Source: Ehretia macrophylla
Lineage: Eukaryota > Streptophyta > Magnoliopsida > Boraginales > Ehretiaceae
Direction: 5' to 3'
Assembly (NCBI GenBank): GCA_037974665.1
Contig: CM075764.1
Location: forward strand, 77,826,325 to 77,890,324
Length of the DNA stretch: 64,000 nucleotides
Every line of letters starts with the position of its first letter. Position 1 is the first letter of the stretch. Position numbers and translations under genes: made by a program. The notes below the pieces were generated by a model. It had not been told where the DNA came from and did no database searches. It saw nothing but the letters and a program-made list of their open reading frames with translations. This document shows, in pieces, positions 47,754 through 60,100 of this stretch.

Positions 47754-48764
47754 TTCAAACAACTGGTTTTTTTAAAATTTTTTGGTAAAGTAGAAAATTT
47801 ATATAAACAAAGAAAATAGTACAATAGAAAGCCCATCAATATAATCCCAATAAAAGGAAATACAAATAGGCGAAGACCATTAGTGACACAATTACAAGAG
47901 GTAAAATAAAATGGACCACAAAATAGTCCAGGCCTAAGCATCAGTAAGCAAAGGCCCATATTCAAACAAAATGAGCCCAAGGTTGCAAACCAAGCCCACA
48001 ACCCAAAATGATAAAACCCTAACAACCCTAGTTGTAATAGGAGATGAACCACCTTGGGGAACGTGCCATAAGGAATCATACCATCGCCATAAATGCTGGA
48101 AAGCTGAGGGCAACAAATCACCGGCAAGTGTTCGATGACCATCCAAACAACTTACAACCATAAACACCAACTACCACAAACCAAAACCAAGCAAGTCGAA
48201 TAGTAATATCACAACCCACTCTATGGAACCACCACTACCAACACATACCCATTGCATGCTAACTGGAGAAGTTGCAAAAGTGACGATAGGTTCACAACCA
48301 CGAGCCAAAAAATGATGAGAAAAAGACTTACTCACTCAGCGGAGGACCAAGGCTAGAAGATCAAAGCTTCCGAAACCATCAGTGCTGGAAGTTACCACTA
48401 GGTAACCTCCAAATAAAAAACCACCATAAAAGGTGGAAAATAGCCAAGGGCAAATGAAGGTGGCCGAGGGTGAAGTTGGAAAGAGAGCTGGGAAAGATGA
48501 ACAATTCTGTCAACAATGCGAGCTCAAAATAAACACCATCAACACACAACAACAAAGGCATAAACAAGCCAAATCTATCCACAAGAGACCACAATACCAA
48601 ACAAAACTAGAAAAAGCCTAAAAAGAAGAAGACAAAAGAAAAAGAAACAAAAATGGAATGAAAAGGTACCACTGGCCATCGACGACCACAACGGATTGGT
48701 GGGGAATGATCTTCAACAACAGGTAGTTTGAGAATACTCTCAAACAATAGTTTTCAAACAACTG
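47754..48764 (-). mobile_element. 5'-truncated LINE-like retroposon with 12-bp target duplication
   Basis: The sequence ttcaaacaactg stands at 47754-47765 and 48753-48764. On the minus strand the inserted ~990 bases end with TCTACTTTACCAAAAAATTTTAAAAAAACC, an A-rich 3' tail next to the duplication, as expected of target-primed reverse transcription. The 3' segment resembles plant LINE tails. No RT domain is present, so it is either a strongly 5'-truncated LINE or another transcript copied by LINE machinery; the open frames inside are not recognised. Confidence 0.6.
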
Positions 48765-48981
48765 AAATACTAAAATAATTAGGACTTAAAATGAAGAGGT
48801 AGTGTAAAAATACACTTAGATGAGGATTTTCAAATAACTAAAATAATGAAACAATTAGGACTTAAAATAAACATGAGTACAAATTACAACATTGTAAATT
48901 AAAACTTTTTTTTGGTCAAACACAAATTAAGACTTGAGATGAGTGCCGTAGAGAGAAGTTTGTGAAGAAACAAAAGAACAT

Positions 48982-49860
48982 GGCTTCGTTTGTTTTCCAT
49001 AAAATAACTTGCTGGTGAAAAATATTTTTAGAGAAAAATATTTTCCTGGAAAACAAAATATTTTCTGATGATTGGTTGTCACACTGAAAAACATTTTATG
49101 GTGTTTGGATGTAATTGTAAAAAATTGATTAAAATTATTAATATTTAATCACTATTAACAATTATTTTATTAAATTTTTAATTTTATTAATAAAAATTTA
49201 AAATAAGTTAAAAATAAATAATTAATAATTTTTTTAATTAATATGTCATAAATAAATAAATAAATTAATAATTTAATAAATTAATAATAATTATTGAATT
49301 AATTATTATTAATTTATAAAATTATTAATTTAAAACTATGCTAGTTGAATAATTAACTAATAGCTAATAAATGAATAAAAAGTCTTAAATTAAATAATTA
49401 AGTAATTAGTTTATTAACTATTATTAATATATAATTTTGTTAATTATTAATTTGATTAATTAGTTAATCATTAATTTATAATTAATTATTTTTTATTTAA
49501 TTATTAATAATTAATATCAATTTATTAAATATAATTTCATTAAATGTTAATTTAATTAATTAATTAGTGATTAATTTAAAACTAATTAATTTTAATAATA
49601 TTATTAAATTAATTAATTTTTACTTAATAATAATTAATTAAAAATGTGACGGGAATGAGTTGGGATGGGGTCGAGGTGGGTTTGGAATGAGTGATAGTTT
49701 TTTCTCTAAAAGACATAAAAATATTTTTTACTATTTTTAACTAAATATTTTTCTTTAATCGAATAATATTTTTTAATTAACTAATTTTTTAATATTATTA
49801 AATATTAAAAAATTAAAAAAATATTTTTCGAAAAATATTTTATGGCAAACCAAGGGAGCC
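48982..49860. mobile_element. AT-rich MITE with inverted termini
   Basis: The left end GGCTTCGTTTGTTTTCCATAAAAT pairs as an inverted repeat with the right end (minus-strand GGCTCCCTTGGTTTGCCATA AAAT), and GAAAAATATTTTT recurs inside both arms. The centre (49130-49640) is almost pure A and T (taattaatta-type). No coding capacity and no clear target duplication. It ends immediately upstream of the kinase gene's promoter and leader. Confidence 0.6.
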
Positions 49861-50137
49861 GGGGTCACCTACAGCACACAAGTTAAAGAGAGAACGTGTC
49901 GCTCTCTCAGCTCGTTCTCTTTCCACCTCTCCCTCTCTTAAAATTCCTCCGCGTCTCAGTCCACTGCTCACGGCGCTGCTTCTCACACGCATTACATCAA
50001 ACAATTTTTGTATCTTCTCGCGTGGGCGACTATAAACCGTTTGGATTATAGTACGTAGACGGGGTTTGTAAAATTCTCGAGTCAAACCTGAAACCGCTTC
50101 TTCTTCTTCTTCTTCTTATTTTTCAGCTTCAGCTTCA
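49861..50137 (+). promoter_or_regulatory. Promoter and 5' UTR of the ABC1-like kinase gene
   Basis: Between the MITE end and the ATG the base composition changes to mixed, with CT-rich runs (ctctctcagctcgttctct, cttcttcttcttcttcttc) typical of plant leaders and pyrimidine-patch core promoters. A TATA box is not obvious. Confidence 0.45.
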
Positions 50138-50327
50138 ATGAGGAGCGCAATTTCGCTATGCCTAATACGCCACCGTTTCGCTGCTCAGTCAACATGTAGT
50201 ATTTTTCTTCCTCTTTACTTCTCTTACGACTGTTGCCGACAATTTCTATACACTACTGCTTTTTCTTAATCTCGTGCTGGATCCTCTGTGATTCATATGT
50301 ATATATATGTGTGTGTGCGCCAGACAT

Positions 50328-50360
<33 letters not shown>

Positions 50361-51097
50361 CATATATTTTTAGATTATACTGTAGCCCTAATGAGTGATC
50401 GGATTTTTAAGTTAGTCATAAAAGCACCTACCCTATGAGTCCTTATGTTCCGCAAAAGTCGCCATGCGTCTATTTTTAAAATTTGAGTAAACGTTAGCGA
50501 CTACTAATGAAATTTGCTCAAATATTTTGTTTGATTTAGTTGTTGACTTTTGAATATTTTCGTGGTTTTGATGTTTAAAATGATCCAAATTTGTCTTTCG
50601 GCTTAGTGTGGGAGATTTCTGTGCTACGTTCACCGTTCACTGAACAGAATATAGTGACATACTTGGATAATAATGAATGATTCTGTGACAATTCACAGTT
50701 TAGTGATATATAGAGAACCAACGGTTTGAGTTCCCAGGATTACGCTTCAATGCTTCACTTTTTCAATGCCCTTCTGAAATTTTAGCCGTAAATTGGGTTG
50801 ATGTAGTAGTCAGGTAGTCATAAGGAGAATGAATGCACATGCATGGGCATGTGCCTGCTGCTATTTGTTGAGAATTCCCTCTCTAATAGTTGATGAGGTC
50901 AATGAAAAATATTGTGGCCCATTAGATTCTAAGGGAAGTGTGTGTGAGCTCTTAGCAAAGAGATTGGAAGTTTTAGATTATTGTAAACTTTTTGCTATTG
51001 GTGTATCAAGAGAAATCACTATCACTATCTCTAAGTCGCATCTTGCTTGTTTTTTTTTCTGTTTCTTTTCTTTTTCTTTTTTCTTTTTTCTTTTTTT

Positions 51098-51128
<31 letters not shown>

Positions 51129-54100
51129 TGTGGAAACGGATTTCAAGAATATGACATGATTACTCCACCAGAGAGTGCATATATGAGACCCTAGCTTTGT
51201 TAGATGCAGTCGTTAGGGGAATAGGAAGCAGATTAGCATCGTATGCGTAGCTAAGCCCCGTGGTAGAGAAAAGTCAATGCCTCTCAAAAGAGCCTGTTAG
51301 CTCTTAGTCAGAAAAAAATTATCTGATTTTACTACTCACTTCGTGTCATTGTTCACTGCATTAGCATTTCCATTCAGATAGCTGGAAAGATGAAAATGAT
51401 TTTCCCGTGTGAAGATATGAAAGGATTGCTACACTATGACATGGTGGAATGGAGAAAAGTGACTGCTTAGAGCATTTTTGTTGGCCGAGAGTGAGGAGAT
51501 CAATTGTTTCAGTTGGGCACTTTTGAAGAATTTGTATTGAGAATTTTCTGTCGCATGGGAAAAACTATGGGAGCAGTTGGTAGCAAGTTGGGAGAGATTG
51601 TGGAGAATGAGAAATGCGAGTTTTAGCATGACTAACGGAATGGGTCTATGGCTAGATATTGTGGACAATTGGGACATGTTGTAAACATTTTGTGTAATGT
51701 CATAGCTAAATTATAGTCTAAATTAGATTGTGATTGTACTGTGGTGTGTTGTCACAGTTTGAAGAATGGATAGGGGTTGTTTTAAAATTTGAAGTAAATT
51801 TGCTCATTTCACCATTGCTACGAGGTTTTCTCTGTGTATTCTTTTTCAAATTGAGATTATGGATTAAAGTGGAACTATTTAGCATATTTCTTGCTAGATG
51901 TGGCCAATTATGGAACTGCGATTGGAGTTTCTGTCAAGTGCTGAGAAACCAGAAGTTGAAAATTTCTATTAAGTCCTTCTATTCCTTAGAACATATATTG
52001 AACTGAGTTCTACTTTGCGTAGTGATTTCTAAGTCCAAAGCTCCACAAAAGGTATAATTACTGTAAGCTACTAGGGCAGTCTTTTCTTGTGGCTTGTTGT
52101 TAAGATGTATAAGATTCATCCATGATAGTGTTTGACGTCTCATGTGTGGACGTGAAGAATTATAAAGACATGCAGTTCTTTCTCAAATAGATGAATGAAA
52201 TTGGTTTCAGCCTTTTTTGTTCTTGTTTTATTTCTCTCAGTAGATTTAGGGCAATGTGGGTGGGGAGAATGATAAATACATGCTGTTCTTGTTAGCCTGT
52301 AGATGCATGAAATTGGTTTTAAGTCTTTTCTGTTCTCATTTTATTTCTCTCAATAGATTAAGAACAATCGCCAATATTGTGCATTCATCATGCAAACTTC
52401 TAATCATGCTCCCAACCCGCCAACAAGGTGAGCTGAGCTCGCAACTTGATAAGCTAGATGTAGTTAAGTTATAATCATTATCTTGTATTTGACTGCAGTG
52501 TGTATACTTTAGGTAGTTAGCCAACTGTAGCCAGCTGTCAATAGTTAGCTAGATATGATCAAAATCTCATAAATCAAAGTCAGTTAACAAATTGACTTGA
52601 TGCAGTGCTTTCTATATAAAGACTGCTCAGTGTAATATCATTTTAATTCAATCAATACAATAGAATATTTCTCTCTATATTCTCTTTCTAGAATTCTATC
52701 ACAACTGCCGTGTGCTTGAGAAGATTCATTTTGTAAGCCCACAAGGCTCAATCCTCAAAACACAATGAATCATTCAGAGTTGACATCCAAGTGTTTGAAG
52801 CCACAATGTAAGTCCAGATTGAGTTTTTAATCAAAATAATAACAACTCCTAAACAAATAGAATACTTATCACTAAATTCTACAATGCAACTCTAAAACAT
52901 AAATCATAGCTTTGAATCAAAAAAATTGAGCTGAACATGTTCTAAAGCATGGAAGGAATAGTCAAGAGGCTCTTTAGCCATCGAGGTGGTATCTAACCGC
53001 ATTTTGATGCGGTAAATGATACGAGTAAATTTAGAAAGAAGAGTTATCAAGTCAAACATAACTGGATGATCAAATAAATCATGACTCTACCTTATTCCAC
53101 ATTGATTTGGATTACATTACGTTATCTTACTTTGATTAGCTAGTATAGTCCTTTTGATATACTTTCATCATAGATTTTTATTTTGTTCTAGCACTCTAGA
53201 GTTTCCTTAGTTTAATAATATTTCTTGTAGCGAAGTGTTTTCCAGAACGTATTTAGAATTGCTTCCATTTTGCGTCAAATGTCATGTTCTTGCACTTCTA
53301 CAATAGATATGAAAAGAAGGTGAACAAAGCAAATACTAAGCAAGTAAGAATATCCCAAAGGTAGTAAAGGAGAGCAAAGCTTTAAAGGTTTAGCTACAAT
53401 AAAACAATCAATTATGATAAAACAATTTACGAGAGTGCTTAAAAAGTCATCAAGTAGACATCCAAGAATTTATTATAAGGCTTACCTAATATGACAACAA
53501 AACAAGGAGAATGGGTTTACCTAATATGACAACAAAACAAGGAGAATAAGGGCATAATTAAGGACTTAATTCAAGGCTCGACCCCCAAGAGAACAAGAGG
53601 GCACAACCAAGGTAGAAGGTCAGCCAAATGGAAACTGTGGCTGCATTTACCCTAATAGTATAGGGAAATTTTTTCTCTCCACGATGTGCTCTCTTCAACC
53701 TTCACCTTTAACGTCTCCATTACCTTTACCTCATTCTTACATCATCATCACCTACTAAAACATCCTAAACACTTTAACCGAACAAACCTCTTAATTATAC
53801 ACTTTAGCCTTTAAACCCTAGCTTATACACTTTATCAAACCCTATACCAAACCTCAACCTTTTTCAGATCTGAGCACATCATTGGAGTCGCAGTACTGTT
53901 CCGACCAAAGCATATCTGCCGGCGCGTGATGTCACTTGTCTCTAGCCCTAGCGCTTGTGAGGCCCACGCGCCCGCGTCAGAGGTTCTCTATCTTTTTCTG
54001 ACCTTCGTTAGGTCATTTTTTGCGCTGTCCGGCAACTTTGCTGCTTTCCTAGCTTGCACGTGTGTTCACATGCCTCCTTTTTTTGTGCGCGTGATTTTCA

Positions 54101-57100
54101 TGCACCACTGCTGCTGTTTTCAGACGTTAGCCAAGTGTTTTTGGGGTCTGTCCGGAGTTTTTTGAGTAGCATTATGGGAGAATGGAGGGAGTGTGCTTTC
54201 AAATATGAGTCTTTGTCTATTGAAAGAAAGATTTTCCAACTCAATGTTGAAGGAGAAGGTAAACCTATTCTTCGAATCTTTGAAAAAGCCCATAAAGTTA
54301 GTTTATCTATCTTCCTTGAAGCCACGGAAGCACAATGGCTTATTGTTGCTTGGGGTGATTTTTTAAAGAACAAAGGAGTGAAGAATTGGTGGCGGAGGTT
54401 CAAAACTTATGATAGGTCTCTTTTCCTTTCAATTAAAAAGAATAGATGGGGTCCAATGCTTGAATTACTTAAGATAAACAATGGGGGTACTAGGGCTTTT
54501 CCTGTCCCGGAGGGACCGAAGTCGTTGGGATGGCTCAAGTTTTATGAAGTGTTGGCGGGATGGCAAGATGCGTTCTGATTTACTGTTCGAAAACCTTCCA
54601 TTAACTTTTCTAGTAAGCATTTTGATCAAGTTGGTGGTGTCCAAGATGGTTCTCACTCAGTTCCTTAAAAGAACCAATTTTTGGATCAATCCTTGTCTTT
54701 GGTTGGATGTTGTCCTAATTGTAAAATGAAATGGCAGGCTAACTTGGTGTTTGATAAAGTAAATGAAAAAGATGGATCTTTCTCGATGTTGGGAAAAAGG
54801 TCTTTTGCTGATGTGGTGAAAGGTAAAAAGAAAGCTGAGGAACATCCGGGACCTTCCTCTTCACATGCTCATTTGGGTAGAAATGTGAGGGTTAGGAGAG
54901 GAAATTATTCTCGTATGATGCATAAAGTAAAGAAAATTTGGGTGAGAGTGGACAAAAATAATCAAAGTCTGGCCTCTGTAAAGTTGAATGAGGAATGTGC
55001 CTCCAGGATCTTATCAACCATGGCGATTAGACTTGATTTTGTAAATCTGATTCTTACTGACATTCAGGTGTCTCAAGAGTCTGTGGTGGATCGGGGTAGA
55101 GAATCTAATTGGGTTATTCCAAAGGAATTGTACTTGGTGGCTTTGACGAATGAGTCAAAGGGAGAGGGATTGGATTCAGGCATTAGAGAGGACATTGACC
55201 CCTCTAATTGTCTTGCTTTAGTTCCGTGTGTTGGTGATGATTGTGTTGAGTCATGTTCGAGTTTGGGGCCTTTGACTGGGGGTGATGCCATTGACAGGGT
55301 TTCCCAATTATTAGGAGACGAATGGGGAAAATTAGTAAATCGGTTGGGCTATTTTTCAATGGGTATGAAGAAAAGGTTTTTGATCTTATTGTAGAAGTTA
55401 AATTGAACAAAGAAAAAGAGTCCAAAAAGGGTGGTAAATTGGAGTTTTCAAGTAAGAAAAGACAAAAGGTCCCTCGAGTAGGGAGGTCAAGAGGTTGTAA
55501 TAATCAATCAATTATGAAAAATGAGGGAGCTCAAACAATGTTGGTAACAAGAGTGGTGGTTTGGGGGTACCAAATTGTTTTATGGGACTTAAACTTCTTT
55601 TGTGGAATGTCAGGGGGCTCAATGAAGCCGGAAAAAGATCTGTTATCGAAAAATGTATCAAAAACGAAAAGTGTGATTTGGTTTGTTTGCAAGAGACAAA
55701 GTGTGAGGTTTGGGACATTTCTCTAGTTAGAAGCTTTTGGGGTAGGAGGGATTGCGATTGGGTTGCTTTTCCTTCTAAGGGATCATCGGGTAGAATTGTG
55801 GTGTTTTGGGATCCGGAGGTGTTTTGTTGTGATGATAAGAGTAGTTGGAGATCACTCAATGTCTTGTCTTTTCATCAATGTGAGTGATGGATTTCAATGG
55901 GTCTTTTCTGGTGTTTATGGTTCAGGTGAAGGAAGCAGTAGAGAGGAATTGTGGGGTGACTTGTCAAGGGTTAAGGAGAGATGGGATAGCCCTTGGGTGA
56001 TTGGAGGAGATTTCAATTTGGTTTTGTTTTCTTTTGAAAGAAGTGGTAGGCGAGGGGATAACGTGTCTTCAAAGGAATTTCAGGATTTTGTGGACTTGTA
56101 TGAGTTGATGGACATTTCTCTCGTGGGTGGTTTTTATACATGGAGTGGCTTTAGAGACCCCTATTCTTTTGCAAGACTTGATAGATTTCTTGTATCAAAT
56201 ACTTGGGAATCTCACTACCCAAGTGTATCTCAAACTATTCTCCCTAGGCTCACTTCCGATCATCATCCTCTTCTTTTGGAGGTTAGGGAAATCAAATGGG
56301 GCCTTTCCCCATTCGTTTTGAAAATATGTGACTAAAAGTTGAAGGGTTTGGGGATCTAGTGAATAATTGGTTGGATGGTTTTTAGGTGACCAGGCATGCT
56401 AGTTTTTGTATTGCTAAAAAAATAAAATTTGTTTGAGAGAAAATCAAAGTGTGGAGTAAGGAGAATTTTGGAGACTTAAAACGGATGATGGAGGCTTTAA
56501 CCGTTGAAATTACAAACCTTGATTTTAAGGAAATAAATGGTGGTATCTTGCTTAATAAGAGGGAGAAAAGAGATCTTTGTAAAAAAAAGCTTGTAAATCT
56601 TGTGGAAATGGAGGAGATTTCTTGGAGACAAAAGTCGAGAGAAATTTGGCTTAAGGAGGGAGATAAAAATACTCAATTCTTTCATCGGATGACAAATGTT
56701 CATAGAAGAAAACATCTTAGATCTCACATTGAAGTTGGGGATGAGTGGTATAAAGATGAAGAAGGGATCAAGGCAGCTATTTGCAACTTCTATAAAAAGC
56801 TTTACACTATACCAATTGTGGAGAAGCCTAACCTTGATAATCTTCCGTTGATTCGATTGGAGATGTGATAAGAGAGTGGATTGAATATCCTTTTGGTGAG
56901 GAGGAAATTCTGGATGCTCTTAAAGATTGTAATGAGATGGTTTTTCTTTGGCATTTCTTCAAGAAAACTGGAGTTGTTTGAAAGATGATTTCCTTGTGAT
57001 GCTTGGCGAGTTCCACTCGAGATGTGAGTTTGTTGATGAGCATAGTACTTTTATTACTCTTGTGCCAAAGAGGAATGAAGCTATAAACATTAAAGATTAT

Positions 57101-60100
57101 AGGCCTATATTAGTCTTGTGGGAAGTGTTAACAAAATTATTGCAAAAGTCTTAGCCAATAGATTAATTGGGAAAGTGGTGAGTTGATTCCAAAATGTATT
57201 TGTTGGGGGTAGGCAAATCCTTGATGCAGTTCTTATCGCTAATGAGGTGGTGGATTCAAGACTTAAAAGTGGTAAGGAAGGGATCATTTGCAAGCTAAAT
57301 ATGGAGAAGGTGTATGACCATGTGTCTTGGGATTTCTTTATTTATATTTTAAAAAGAACGGGGTTCGGAGATAGATGGTGCAAATGGATCTTTAATTGTA
57401 TCTCATCCCCTTCTTTCTCGATTATCATTAATGGCGGGCCCGCTGGATACTTTCGTGTTTCAAGAGGTCTACGCCGGGGGGATTCGTTATCTCTACTCAT
57501 TTTTATTTTGGTGTTAGAAGCTTTATGCAGAATGACCTTGAATCTTGTTCGGGATAATCATCTTCGGGGTTTCCATATGGGAAGTCAAGGGAGAGACGTT
57601 GTCTCTCATATTTTGTTTGCGGATGATACAATTTTGTTTTGTGATGTGGATATTGAGCAAATGATCAACCTCCGTTGTCTTTTTCTTTTGTTTGAGGCGG
57701 TGTTGGGTTTGAAAATTAATCTTAGCAAGAGCGAAGTAATTCATTTGGGCAATGTGGAGAACATGGGGGACCTTGCCAATGTGCTTGGGTGTAAGGTGGG
57801 ATCATTTCCTTTAAATTACCTCGGTCTCCTTTAGGGGCTAAATATAAAAAACACACTGTTTGGAATTCTATTGTGTTGAAATTTGAGAAAAGGTTGTCGG
57901 GGTGGAAAAGGAAATTTCTTTCCAAAAGCGGGAGGCTTACTCTCATTAAAAGTACTCTTTTTAACCTTCTGGTATACTTTGTCTTTAATTCCCATTTCGA
58001 GCTCTATAGCAAAAAAACTTGAAGATATCCAAAAGCGTTTTTTTGTGGGGTTGAATAGGAGGTGAGTTTAAATATCATCTTGTTAAGTGGGGGTGGTCAA
58101 ACAACCAATTGGCAAGGGTGGGCTTGGGATCAAGTCGCTTCTTATGTTTAACAAAGCCCTTCTTAGAAAATGGTTGTGGAGATTTATGACGGAGCGAGAG
58201 AGCCTTTGGAAAGATGGTATTGTGGCGAAGTTTGGGGAGGCTCATCATGGGTGGATGTTGGGCGAGAAAAGAATATCTCATGGAGTTGGTCTATGGAAGA
58301 ACATTGCTAAGGATAGAACTCCTTTGTGAATCACATTTCTTTTAATCTGGGAAATAGGGAAAGGATCTTGCTTTGGAAAGACAAATGGAATGTTTCTCCT
58401 ACTACCCTGCTAAAGGCTCTATTCCCTAATCTCTTTTCTTTGGTTCGAGAGAAAAATGCTACTATTAGCTCATGTGTGCATGAGGTGGATGTTAATTTTG
58501 GATGGGATGTGACTTTTATTAGGGAGGCGAATGATTGGGAGGTGGAGGAGTTTGTCAATTTCTTTGGATGTTTGAATAATTGTGCTCTTAGCCAAGAAAA
58601 GGAGGATAAAGTGAGATGGAATTTGGTTAAAAAGGGGACTTTCATGGTGAAATCTTTCTATAGAGCTATTGTTAGAGATAATGAACCTAACATGTCTGTG
58701 ACTTTCCCGTGGAAAGATATTTGGAAGTCATGTGCTCCAACAAGAGTAGCATTCTTTGCTTGGGACGCGGCTTGGGGTAAAATTCTTACGTTGGATAATC
58801 TCCAAAAAAGAGGACATGTTGTGGTCTAGAGGTTTTCTATGTAAAAATGATATCGAATCAGTGGAACATCTACTTCTAAGATGCTCTTGGGCTAGAAGCC
58901 TTTAGGAGATGGCCTTTCTTATCACGGGGGTGCGATGGGTTACTTCTAAGTCTTTTTGGGAGGAAGTGAGTATTTGGAGTGGGATTCAATCATTCAAGCA
59001 CAAGAGAAAAATCATTCGAATGGTCCCTATTTCCATAATTTGGAATTTATGGACGGAACGAAATCGAAGAGCCTTTGAAGGGGAGGAATCGGTTCTAGTG
59101 TCCTTAAAAAACTATTGTTTTTATGATCTATGTTTTGGACTAAAGGATCTTGTAAGGTAGATGTAGATAGCATTCAAGAATATATAAATGCTTTATGATG
59201 TTGATGTAAATAGCTTTTGAAATGCACTCCCATGGTGCTTATTAATAAAATTTATTCGTTTTTTGAAAAAAAAAGTATCAGTTGGTAGGTGAGTACAAGA
59301 CTTCCTCAAGCCTAATATGTGACACGACATTTACATTCATTCACATTATATAGAACTTATAAGGGATAAAGGGATATTCAAGTATAAAATTCGAGCAATG
59401 GACGATTTACAATTCCATGATGGGCATAAAACAAGTTAAGGACACATCTTAAACACTTTAGGAAGTAGGACTCTGGGTGTCACGTTATTGCAAACAAGGG
59501 GCAATCGATGGCATAAGTACTGATATTAATCGATTGGCAAGAAGCCCTCCAGTCGATAGTGCTGCAATTTAGATACTGTTGATTGATCGGTAAAAAGTGC
59601 CTATTGACGAGGCTACGAGGCTACCTTTTTCTTTCTGGTCAACATTGACAAGGCTACTGAAAGACCATATAAGGGGGTATCGATCGATTAGCAAACAACG
59701 GTGTCTGGTTGACCTAGCTACTGGATGCCATTTTGGGAATTGGTTGTCAATTGCCCAGGGACAATTAATTGACCTAGCACAAACATGGAAAAAATAAAAA
59801 GGAGCAGAATAGCATGTCTAAGTATGTCAAACGAAGCATGACATCAATAGAAGCAGATTAATCAACATTTATGTAGCAAGGGAAACTGGAATTGGGCATT
59901 CGAATCTCGGGGGATCTGTCAATTAGAAAGACAATATTACTTGCCTCAATCAACCAAAACCCCCCAAATCATCTTCAAGTATCAGGAACCCTAGGTGGTC
60001 AATAAACCGCCAAAACAATCGAATTATACCATTGTTTCAACATAACAATGCTAAGAATCATTAGGCTCTTCATAAATGCCATCATAATTGGATATTTCAA

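Larger units (their letters stand above)
53640..59274 (+). mobile_element. Plant L1-type LINE, nearly full length, inactive
   Basis: Order: GC-richer leader (about 53640-54173), ORF1 (54174-55394 and beyond), ORF2 (55582-59160) with endonuclease, reverse transcriptase and zf-RVT, then a 3' tail with aataaaattta and a nine-base A tail (59266-59274). It moves by target-primed reverse transcription. It lies in intron 1 of the kinase gene in the same orientation. No target duplication was identified, so the 5' limit is approximate. Several stops and frameshifts make it inactive. Confidence 0.88.

Noticed and set aside
50829..51194. Open frame of 121 codons in intron 1
   Set aside because: Its C-terminal half is Phe and Gly runs produced by the T17-G21 tract, and the rest has no family resemblance.
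59597..59797. 66-codon open frame after the LINE
   Set aside because: No family resemblance, no splice context, and intronic position.
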